Source of the DNA: SKVR01 sp041642035
GTDB taxonomy: Bacteria > Bacteroidota > Bacteroidia > Bacteroidales > UBA7960
Direction of reading: 5' to 3'
Length of the DNA: 13,194 nucleotides
Assembly: GCA_041642035.1 (NCBI GenBank)
Contig: JBEPXC010000096.1
Span: forward strand, 1-13,194
Positions 6,191-13,194 of this stretch are shown one piece after another; the first letter of the stretch is position 1; each line of letters starts with the position of its first letter. The translations under genes were made by a program, and so were the position numbers. A model generated the notes under the pieces. That model saw only the letters and a list, made by a program, of their open reading frames with translations, made no database searches and was not told the DNA's origin.

Positions 6191-6197
6191 ACCGGCA

Positions 6198-7691
6198 TTA
6201 TTGTATCAGAAACATCTCAGACGATCTGATGGTGGAATCATTGGCCAGATCAACAATACCCAAAAACAACATCCTGGATACATCCCTCATGATGTCGGGG
6301 ACAAGATTCTCGGCGGTATCTCCCGGATGATGATAGTACATGGGATTAACACGATCGGTAGTGCCTACATGGAAAGTCCTGAAACCATTGAGCATAAAGA
6401 CCAGGCCATCGGTTCTGGGCCTGCCCACAGGCATGGCTCCCTCCGAGCTTTTGAGTGATCGCTGTACATGGGCTTCATTGTTTCGGCTAAAGTGTGAATA
6501 GATTTCAGGATACGACTCACCATGCCATAATGCAAGCCCTTTTCCATTGCCTACCATATCAAGGTTCATGAAAAGAAGGGTCTGTTCAGGCGCAAAAGCC
6601 GGATGTTCGCAATAGTGTTTACTTCCTACCAGGCCTACCTCTTCGGCAGCAAAGAAGAGAAACACGACGCTGCGTTTAAGCTCTCCCTTAAATTGGGATA
6701 AGGCTCTGGCCACGGCCAGGATATCGGCTACGCCCGAAGCATTGTCAAGTGCACCGGGCAGCTCGAAGCCCAGGTAACCCTGCGCATCCAGATGAGCCCC
6801 AAGGATAATGGCTTCATGCTTTAAGGCCTCATCGGTACCGGGGATATAACCGATCACATTGGCGGTTTTACCCATTCCGTAATGTTGGGTATCAGCAGAG
6901 ATTTCAATCTCAAAACCGGTGGGGAATGAATCAGGCTTTTGAGCATCTTTAATTCCCTTCAACATATCTTCAACCGCTTTTCCAAGGATTTTTTCGCATA
7001 CCTGTGCATCAAGGTGTGCATAGTAAAACCCGGCAAAATAAGGCAAGCCCGGGTTGGCAATCTTATCCATAAACACCACACCTTTTGCCCCATGATCATG
7101 AGCATTTTGTGCTTTATAATTACCTCCACTATAGGGCCCCCAAAGGTTGAGTGAGTCGATGTTTTTGCCATTGTAGGGTGTCCCTCCGCCAATCATCACA
7201 ATCTTTCCGGCAACATCAAGCTCCGAATAATCATCATAACCCAGTTCAGCAGCACTGATGCCATATCCAACAAATACCATTTCGGCTCTGAGCGTTCCAC
7301 TGTCGGAGGAGGCTCCGGGATAGAAATCATCAGGAGCAGACAATACAAGGGTTTGATCATCCTTAAACAGGCTTACCGATCCGGTGGAAAAGACATCGGT
7401 AAAGGGCCATTCGAAATGCTGGTAATAGCTGCCATCATCTCCCAAAGGCTCTACGCCCCAGCTTTGAAGCAAGCCGGCAACATGCTGTGCAGCCATCATG
7501 TAACCCGGACTTCCGGCACGCCGACCTTTAAATTGAGGATCGACCAGATCGTGCACATACGACATGAGTTCATCTTCGCTAATGCTTTCGGCCACTTCCA
7601 GTTTCTTAATTTCCAGTGCAGTGGAACGATCATCTGCCAGGACAATTCCAAGAATACAAAATGCTGTTAGGGATAAGAGTAGTTTCTTCAT
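6198..7691 (-). CDS. Exported M28 family zinc peptidase with inserted PA-like domain
   Basis: 497 residues. A signal peptide (about 1-19, ending GIVLA) exports it. An N-terminal KGRRAGSPG segment (55-63) is typical of M28 aminopeptidases. Residues about 130-260 form the protease-associated-like insert (VFVGYGISA, GAKGVVFMD). The catalytic domain has all expected residues: H300 and D302 in GAHLD, D316 in ALDNASG, E350-E351 in FFAAEEVGLVGS, D378 in NLDMVG and H454 in YYHHPGDT. These bind two zinc ions and supply the general base, so the enzyme should be active. It probably releases N-terminal amino acids from peptides in the periplasm or outside the cell. The ATG at 7691 places the signal peptide correctly. 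It lies 49 bp downstream of an exported protein gene on the same strand, possibly cotranscribed. Confidence 0.92.
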   Translation of the reverse strand: MKKLLLSLTAFCILGIVLADDRSTALEIKKLEVAESISEDELMSYVHDLVDPQFKGRRAGSPGYMMAAQHVAGLLQSWGVEPLGDDGSYYQHFEWPFTDVFSTGSVSLFKDDQTLVLSAPDDFYPGASSDSGTLRAEMVFVGYGISAAELGYDDYSELDVAGKIVMIGGGTPYNGKNIDSLNLWGPYSGGNYKAQNAHDHGAKGVVFMDKIANPGLPYFAGFYYAHLDAQVCEKILGKAVEDMLKGIKDAQKPDSFPTGFEIEISADTQHYGMGKTANVIGYIPGTDEALKHEAIILGAHLDAQGYLGFELPGALDNASGVADILAVARALSQFKGELKRSVVFLFFAAEEVGLVGSKHYCEHPAFAPEQTLLFMNLDMVGNGKGLALWHGESYPEIYSHFSRNNEAHVQRSLKSSEGAMPVGRPRTDGLVFMLNGFRTFHVGTTDRVNPMYYHHPGDTAENLVPDIMRDVSRMLFLGIVDLANDSTIRSSEMFLIQ

Positions 7692-7740
7692 GGGGAGATC
7701 AGTTTTGATTAAAGACTTTAGGATTACAGTGGTATGATTT

Positions 7741-8451
7741 TTAATTCCATGTTGGACATCTTAATTTCTTTGGATCCATATTGCGGCGTAATACTTTTCC
7801 GGGTTCGGGTTCAAAATTTACAGGGCTGCGAAAATAATCCGGATGTCGGTCTTCGCGCAGGATAAATCCTCCGTTTTTTATACCCCTGGGAGGTGATCCC
7901 ACAGGCAAATCATCAGCAGGGGGCTCCATGGCATCGACAATCAAAGGTTCGAGATGCAGCACAATACCATGGAAAAGATTTTTAGCAGTCCGGGCTGTTG
8001 TGCCACGGGTCTGGGCCAGCAATCCCCATCCTATTTCAGGGCTATTAAGCGTGCTATCCAAAGCAAATAACGCCTGAAGCCTCCAGGAAAGCAGATCATC
8101 ATAGTGGGTCAGCCAATCTTCCTTATGGTAGGGATACCGGGTATAAACAATATCCACTTGCTTTACCCTATACTGTGTAGTATCAAAATAAAAAGCATTT
8201 GCATTAGCGAGCTCAGCCTTTGCGTATCCATTGTGAAGCAGAATAACCAGGCTGTCGTTTGCAGCAAGTGGAAAGGAATCAATTTCAGCATAGGCAAATT
8301 TTGCGATCATTTGCTCAGCGTGTACCCGTGGATTCTCAAGAAGGACCTTCCCGAAATGATCTTTTGTGCCTGCTTCTGCTAGCGGGGGCTGGCAGAATAC
8401 ATCCATGGCAAACAAAAACATTATTATATAAAAGGGAAGCATTTTAAGCAT
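7741..8451 (-). CDS. Exported protein of unknown function
   Basis: 236 residues from the chosen ATG at 8451. The frame is open further upstream to 8538. The signal peptide MLKMLPFYIIMFLFAMDVFC-Q begins at 8451, so the longer N-terminus would bury it; an ATG at 8442 is also possible. Mature part: a helical region with TRYPYHKEDWLTHYDD and LLSWRLQALFALDSTLN, then EIGWGLLAQTRG and AKNLFHGIVLHLEP, and a Pro-rich tail ending KKLRCPTWN. I do not recognise a characterised domain. The YTRYP..W...Y..L...R...L..LDSTL pattern gives a faint memory of uncharacterised Bacteroidota exported proteins. It lacks catalytic motifs and is either periplasmic or surface exposed. It is followed 49 bp later by the M28 peptidase gene on the same strand. 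A near-consensus -7 (minus-strand TTATTTTG, 8456-8463) lies almost on the start codon. Confidence 0.6.
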   Translation of the reverse strand: MLKMLPFYIIMFLFAMDVFCQPPLAEAGTKDHFGKVLLENPRVHAEQMIAKFAYAEIDSFPLAANDSLVILLHNGYAKAELANANAFYFDTTQYRVKQVDIVYTRYPYHKEDWLTHYDDLLSWRLQALFALDSTLNSPEIGWGLLAQTRGTTARTAKNLFHGIVLHLEPLIVDAMEPPADDLPVGSPPRGIKNGGFILREDRHPDYFRSPVNFEPEPGKVLRRNMDPKKLRCPTWN

Positions 8452-9178
8452 ACTGCAAAATAAGCGTATATAATTGAGAAAGACAACAGTTCCTGCCTGA
8501 CTTTCCAGTAGAAATATCAGGTAAAAATAGCATGTCAATTACAATAAATTTTCACAATAAGAAAGAATTATACCATTCAGCATAAAAAGACAAAGACAGA
8601 TGGTTTACGAAACAAATTCTACACCACCCCGGTCATTTTAGCAACAGCTGTTTTACTGTCAGTTACAACCACCAAATAAAACGATATCAGTGTTATTTCT
8701 GATCATTTACAACATTTTAGTAAGGGTTTGGACCAGTAGGCAAATATGAAATAACATCAATTGTACATTCATGGCTTTAAAATTACTTTTACGTCTTGCA
8801 TCTAAATTTTAATTTATTTAATAGAATTGTTTCAGTAAGTATTTTACTTTTTTTACAAATTTCAAGATACCCAAACCCCATAAATGACTTTTTTAGTGAA
8901 ATATTTGTTTTGAATCTTAGGTCTGAAGGCAACAACTTGTAAAACATGTACTTTCTTGTCTTTATGCATATTACATGATTTTTTGAGAAATAATCGCTTG
9001 TAAAACCAAGTAATATAACCTGGTTTTTTTAAGGGTATACCCGTAGATCAAATTATGAGTAATTCCTGAGTGTAATCACTAAGCTATATGATTACTTTTA
9101 ATCTTCTTATCGATCTATTTTAATTTTTAGTAGCACAATTTATATTTTTCACGGTATTTTTATACAAACACAGACAAT
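8452..9178. other. Long AT-rich divergent intergenic region
   Basis: No convincing gene is seen on either strand between the two divergent exported-protein genes. It holds three weak hairpins, each followed by T runs on the plus strand: AGTAA/TTACT at 8834-8848, CATGTA/TACATG at 8945-8977, and AAAACCA/TGGTTTT at 9002-9027. The 10-bp string CTTGTAAAAC occurs at 8936-8945 and 8997-9006. A weak -7-like TATATTTT (9141-9148) lies 30 bp before the start of the giant gene. The length suggests regulatory sequence or an unnoticed small RNA for the giant surface protein gene. Confidence 0.5.
9002..9030 (+). terminator. Weak terminator-like hairpin upstream of the surface protein gene
   Basis: AAAACCA (9002-9008) pairs with TGGTTTT (9021-9027) over a 12-base loop, and the T tract runs on to 9030. 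The stem is AT-rich and weak. No gene ends nearby on the plus strand, so if real it would end a small RNA or act in the leader of the downstream gene. Confidence 0.25.
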
Positions 9179-12100
9179 ATGAAAACAAAGGTACTATATC
9201 CGACAATTACCGGTTTTTGGTTGCTGATATTGCTGACAACCTTTAAAGTTAGTGGTCAGGAACCTATCCAGGAGCATGGAGAAACTGGAAGTTTATTATC
9301 ATTAGGAGCTCCGGCAATAACCATTTCAGCAGAAAACAATGGCATCATCAACTGTATTTTTGAAGAAATAGAGGTTGAAGCCATTGCAGGTGCTGGCACA
9401 TTTCTTTGGGAAGGTCCGCAAGGTTTTTCATCCCCAAATAGCCTGATCACAATTAGCCTTCCTGGAGAATATACGGTTCTTTTCACAGACGAGAACAACA
9501 ACACAGCAACAGAAACCCTTACCATCGGGCAGGATATCCAAAAACCCGGAGCCGGTATTGCCGGCAACCAGCAATTAAATTGCACACGGTTAGAGGTTGA
9601 GCTCACCGTGCTTACGGATGATGAAAATGCTTCGTACCTATGGAGCACCAATGAAACAAGCAGTTCCATTACAGTTGACAAACCCGGCACCTATACAGTA
9701 CGAGTAAGCTCGCTTAACGGATGCAGTACCGAAACTTCGGTAGATGTAGAACAGGACATTACCCTTCCTAGTGTTTCTATAGAGGGCAATCAACCCCTTA
9801 GCTGTCTGGTTCCCAAGATAACACTTACTGCTGTAGGAAGTGAAAACGCGGTGATAACCTTATGGAATACTGATGTATACGCCAGCAGCATAACGGTAGA
9901 CACGCCCGGAGAATATACAGCGCGGGTAGTAGCTCTCAATGGATGCTCTGCTGAGGCAAGTGTTAGGGTAGAACAAATTAGCGAAGCACCAGAAGTGTCC
10001 TTGCAAGCTTTTACTCCCCTTTGTAATAATACTACCCTTAACTTAGAAGGGGGACATCCCAAAGGAGGGACTTATTACCTGAATGGAGAGCCTGTAACGG
10101 CTATTAACACCGGGGAAATTACTGCAGGATTCCATCAGATAACCTACATATACAGCACGGGTAGTATTGGATGTACAGGACAGGCAAGCCAGATGCTTGA
10201 AGTACTGCAAGCGCCTTGTTTTGATCTTACAACCACCAACATCAGTTGCTTTGGCGCTGAGGATGGTGCTATTTTTGTTGATATCGACAAATCCTGTGGA
10301 GAGGTAACCCATATCTGCCTGGAGTATGTAGATGCAAATATGCCTAAGTGCAACCCCGACAAAACAGCCAGCACCGCTGATTTCCAGGGTCTCATCCCTG
10401 GCACATACGATATAATAGTCACCAATTCCTATGGATGCACAACAATAAAAACGGTCACCATCACCGAACCTCAGCAACTGGTTGCTAGCGCCCTTGCCGA
10501 AAAAATGATTGTTTGCCCCGAAGAGCAGACAACCCTAACGGTTACTGCTACAGGTGGCACGGGTGAATACACCGGAACAGGTGAATTTGTTGTGGGTGCA
10601 GGAACACATACTTATGTGGTTACCGACGAAAACGGCTGTGAAGAAGTGGCCTCGATTACCATTGATGCTCATCCCCTAGTTGAAGTTACCTGCAGAGAGG
10701 ACATTTATATTGGAGAATATGCCAATCCCATCGTGCTTAACGGATCATCTCCTGTTGGGGGTGTTTATGCCGGAGCCGGAGTGGTATACGATGCTCTGGC
10801 AGACCAATATCTTTTCACTGCATCAGAAGCAGGCGTAGGTATTCATACCATTTCGTATACTGTTGAGAACAATGGCTGTACTTTCTCTTGCGAATTCCTC
10901 ATTGAGGTATATTCCATGCCTGAATTCAGCTGCATACCCGATCAAACCCTCTGTTCAGATCAAATGCCCCTGGAAGATCTCATTCCCGAAAACTCCAATG
11001 GCGTGCTTTCAGGTAGCGGAGTAGTTGACAATATCTTCTATCCGGAAGTTAGTGGCACAGGCAGCTTTACCCTAACCTATACCGTAACAGATGATTTTGG
11101 ATATCAATACAGCTGCGATTTTACCCTTGTGGTAAATGAAGCACCCGTAGTAACCCTGGCGCCTTTTGCTTCTGCCTGCACCAATGTAGAAGGGAAAATT
11201 CTTCTTGAAGGGGGAATGCCTGCAGGAGGTATCTATACAGGCACAGGCGTTGCGGAGGGTATGTTTGACCCTCTGGGACTGCTGCCTGGCAAATATAAAA
11301 TCACATACACCTACACCAACGAATCCGACTGTACCGCCTCTGCCACACAGACCCTTGAGGTATTGCAAGCTCCTTGCCTGGAGATTTCACATACCGATGT
11401 AAGTTGTAATGGCGCCAATGATGGCACCATCACCCTTAGCATTACCTGTGGCGATCCTATAGACATCTGTCTTATTGCCCCCGGAGAGCAGCGTGATAAA
11501 TGTTTAACCGACAAATCAAACAATGCCATGTTTACTCGTTTGGTGCCTGGTACCTATACCATCGTTGTTACAGATGCCAATGGTTGCGTTTCTATTGAAG
11601 AAGTAACCATCACCGAACCCAACGTGTTATCTCTTGAGGTAGAAAGCACTGATGCTTTGTGTAATGATGGATTTGGCAGCGCAGAAATCACTGTATTAAC
11701 CGGAGGCACCCAGCCCTATGCTTTCGACTGGAATGGTGCAGACCCTAGGGCGCTGCCTGCCGGAAATCACACCCTGCTGGTGACTGACGCAAGGGGTTGT
11801 CAGGCAAATGCAGAGGTAACCATACTTGAACCCGCAGCACTTACTGCTGATGCTTCTGTTGTGCAACCCTTGTGCCACGATGATCTGGGAAGCATTGATA
11901 TTAATGTAAGTGGCGGAACACAACCCATAGAAATCCACTGGGGAGAGGTAAATCCTGATGCCCTCACCGGGGGAGATTACAACATACTTATTACCGATGC
12001 CAACGACTGCGAAACAACCGTTAGCTTTTCCATCGTAATTCCATTACCAATAGCAATAACAGCACAGGTTACCGACCTTGAATATTATGGAGACGGCACC

Positions 12101-13194
12101 GGTGCCATTTCTCTCAGCGTGACTGGTGGCATTGAGCCATACGATTATTTGTGGGATAGTGGTCAAACCACTGCTTCTATCGAAAACCTGCAGGCTGGTG
12201 AATATAGGATTACCGTGACCGATGCAAACGGCTGCGTAGCTTCTGCTTCCTATACCGTAGGCACCATTCACCCTCCCATCGATCTTGGTGTTACCATAGA
12301 AGTAAACATTGCAACCCCCGATCCTGAAAAGGTAGATGAGTTGATCTTTGCCATCGTAGTCACCAATCATGATGATGAAGAAACAGCCACAGGTGTGGTT
12401 ATCGAAAACCCAATTCCTGAGCCCTTCCCATTCTACGCAAGATTGGACGATGGCTCCAGCGGAGCCTTTGATGCTACAACAGGCTTGTGGAACATTGGCA
12501 ACATTCCTGCCGGCGAATACAGAATATTGGTATACAAAACCGGCATGCTACTCACCGAAGCAACAGAAACCAAATCATGGCAATCGGCCGATAATATCGC
12601 TAAGATACTCCCCTTTGACCAGGTTGACCCCAACCTTGCCAACAACCAGGCTAAGGTATTGGTTACTGTGGGTGAATCATCAGGTGGTGGCGATAATGGC
12701 ATAGAAAGTAACGGAAGCATGGCAGCGCAACTGGCCTTGCGAAGCCACAGAAGACTGGTTGAAAATCCACATGTGGAGAAAACACAAAGGACTATAGCTA
12801 TGGAAAGCTTCCAGCAGTTTGACATGCTAACGGGCCATGTTAAAACCGCCACCCTTGAAGGTGAATTCTCCTCAGGCATAGCTATGATGATACCCGACCA
12901 GGGACCTTCTGACACCAAAGCCTATATCTCTACCCCATCCGATCTGCTGGGAATTACCAATGCAAAGGAAATCTTCTCTGTGGACTACCTGCAGCAAAAC
13001 AATTCACGTCGTGCTGCCATATTGGCCATCTCTACTGAATCCTCCAGTGTATACGAACACACCAAGGTGATTTGCGATAGACTCATGGGAGGCGAACTCA
13101 GAAGCATTGAAATGATCGAGATTGCAGGAAAACCCTTTATCCTCTCACAGCTTGTTCATCCCAACGGATATATTGACTACTCGGTAAGCTTCAT
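9179..13194 (+). CDS. Giant modular exported surface protein: Ig-like, SprB-type repeats, DUF11 (3' end outside window)
   Basis: The frame is open from ATG 9179 to the window edge: at least 1338 residues with no stop. The signal peptide (about 1-26, ending KVSGQ) exports it. Domains in order: three Ig-like modules (45-118, 119-193, 194-268; the last two are tandem copies with GNQ.L.C and PG.YT.RV); composite module A (269-431); further Ig/SprB-like modules (435-653); composite module B (654-814, a copy of A); three SprB-type repeats (about 815-885, 886-956, 957-1029) with GGTQPY-, AGEYRITVTDANGC-like signatures; a DUF11-type domain (about 1030-1164); a Gly/Ser linker; and from about 1175 a conserved C-terminal region (STPSDLLGITNAKE, EHTKVICDRLMGGEL). 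SprB is the gliding adhesin of Flavobacterium secreted by the type IX system. A C-terminal sorting domain is expected beyond the window but not seen. The likely role is adhesion or surface structure. Confidence 0.88.
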   Translation, partial: MKTKVLYPTITGFWLLILLTTFKVSGQEPIQEHGETGSLLSLGAPAITISAENNGIINCIFEEIEVEAIAGAGTFLWEGPQGFSSPNSLITISLPGEYTVLFTDENNNTATETLTIGQDIQKPGAGIAGNQQLNCTRLEVELTVLTDDENASYLWSTNETSSSITVDKPGTYTVRVSSLNGCSTETSVDVEQDITLPSVSIEGNQPLSCLVPKITLTAVGSENAVITLWNTDVYASSITVDTPGEYTARVVALNGCSAEASVRVEQISEAPEVSLQAFTPLCNNTTLNLEGGHPKGGTYYLNGEPVTAINTGEITAGFHQITYIYSTGSIGCTGQASQMLEVLQAPCFDLTTTNISCFGAEDGAIFVDIDKSCGEVTHICLEYVDANMPKCNPDKTASTADFQGLIPGTYDIIVTNSYGCTTIKTVTITEPQQLVASALAEKMIVCPEEQTTLTVTATGGTGEYTGTGEFVVGAGTHTYVVTDENGCEEVASITIDAHPLVEVTCREDIYIGEYANPIVLNGSSPVGGVYAGAGVVYDALADQYLFTASEAGVGIHTISYTVENNGCTFSCEFLIEVYSMPEFSCIPDQTLCSDQMPLEDLIPENSNGVLSGSGVVDNIFYPEVSGTGSFTLTYTVTDDFGYQYSCDFTLVVNEAPVVTLAPFASACTNVEGKILLEGGMPAGGIYTGTGVAEGMFDPLGLLPGKYKITYTYTNESDCTASATQTLEVLQAPCLEISHTDVSCNGANDGTITLSITCGDPIDICLIAPGEQRDKCLTDKSNNAMFTRLVPGTYTIVVTDANGCVSIEEVTITEPNVLSLEVESTDALCNDGFGSAEITVLTGGTQPYAFDWNGADPRALPAGNHTLLVTDARGCQANAEVTILEPAALTADASVVQPLCHDDLGSIDINVSGGTQPIEIHWGEVNPDALTGGDYNILITDANDCETTVSFSIVIPLPIAITAQVTDLEYYGDGTGAISLSVTGGIEPYDYLWDSGQTTASIENLQAGEYRITVTDANGCVASASYTVGTIHPPIDLGVTIEVNIATPDPEKVDELIFAIVVTNHDDEETATGVVIENPIPEPFPFYARLDDGSSGAFDATTGLWNIGNIPAGEYRILVYKTGMLLTEATETKSWQSADNIAKILPFDQVDPNLANNQAKVLVTVGESSGGGDNGIESNGSMAAQLALRSHRRLVENPHVEKTQRTIAMESFQQFDMLTGHVKTATLEGEFSSGIAMMIPDQGPSDTKAYISTPSDLLGITNAKEIFSVDYLQQNNSRRAAILAISTESSSVYEHTKVICDRLMGGELRSIEMIEIAGKPFILSQLVHPNGYIDYSVSF
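9983..10471 (+). repeat. Composite module A inside the surface protein (CX6CX10C)
   Basis: Residues 269-431: EAP start, a Gly-rich Ig-like part, linker LEVLQAPC (Cys 347), then a SprB-type part with SCFGAEDG and an insert holding Cys 373, 380 and 391, ending GTYDIIVT and ITEP. It matches module B in order and landmarks. The DNA at the linker (about 10197-10219) is close to that at 11353-11377. Confidence 0.75.
11138..11620 (+). repeat. Composite module B inside the surface protein (CX6CX10C)
   Basis: Residues 654-814: EAP start, LEGG.P.GG.Y Ig-like part, linker LEVLQAPC (Cys 733), SCNGANDG, insert with Cys 757, 764 and 775, then GTYTIVVTD and ITEP. The three-cysteine spacing is identical to module A. 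The two linker cysteines lie 386 residues apart. Confidence 0.75.

Noticed and set aside
8456..8487. Minus-strand promoter (TTATTTTG with GTTG 20 bp upstream) for the exported protein gene
   Set aside because: Both boxes have mismatches and the implied start falls on the first base of the start codon. Noted in the gene entry but not called.
8449..8538. Longer start (ATG at 8538) for the exported protein
   Set aside because: It would put 29 extra residues in front of a good signal peptide; the ATG at 8451 places it at the N-terminus.
9256..12918. Several minus-strand open frames of 70-160 codons
   Set aside because: They lie opposite the long surface-protein frame, which has a signal peptide and clear domain repeats. 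Their own translations have no domain pattern.

Overview
The window looks like chromosomal DNA from a member of the Bacteroidota, probably a free-living or environmental one. Four things point that way. Genes lack clear Shine-Dalgarno sites. The promoter-like sites I can see fit the TTTG / TAnnTTTG pattern of this phylum. The last gene is a giant surface protein with SprB-type repeats, which in this phylum usually travel with type IX secretion and gliding. DUF3820, DUF4407 and AsmA-like proteins of this style are also common there. No rRNA, tRNA or CRISPR array was seen.

Left part (1-2347): the 3' end of a zinc metallopeptidase gene (HEFGH motif, M3-like) closes with a good hairpin terminator. 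About 700 bp without a gene follow, packed with short GC-rich palindromes of several families, two of which are present twice. Next comes what looks like the relic of an insertion sequence: a small AbrB-like gene on the minus strand, divergent from the N-terminal stub of a transposase that is frameshifted in an A7 tract and cut short after about 60 codons. The stub runs straight into a 14-bp minisatellite of about 14 copies, itself built from 7-bp half units. A small piece of the same heptad repeat lies in the opposite orientation just after the peptidase gene.

Middle part (2381-6171, plus strand): a tight run of DUF3820 protein, membrane-anchored AsmA-like protein and a small helical protein (gaps of 24 and 27 bp), then after 122 bp a DUF4407 membrane/coiled-coil protein. 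These look like housekeeping or envelope genes with no defined pathway.

Right-middle part (6198-8451, minus strand): an unrecognised exported protein followed 49 bp downstream by an exported M28 zinc peptidase with all metal ligands present. This pair converges on the DUF4407 gene.

Right part (8452-13194): an AT-rich gene-free stretch of about 730 bp with small hairpins and a 10-bp direct repeat, then a very large plus-strand frame that stays open from 9179 to the window edge (at least 1338 residues). It encodes an exported modular surface protein: tandem Ig-like modules, SprB-type repeats, a DUF11-type domain and the start of a conserved C-terminal region. Its most unusual part is a duplicated composite module of about 162 residues carrying an identical CX6CX10C pattern in both copies. 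I did not find a clearly new multi-gene system. The best leads are that module, the minisatellite next to the IS relic, and the palindrome cluster.
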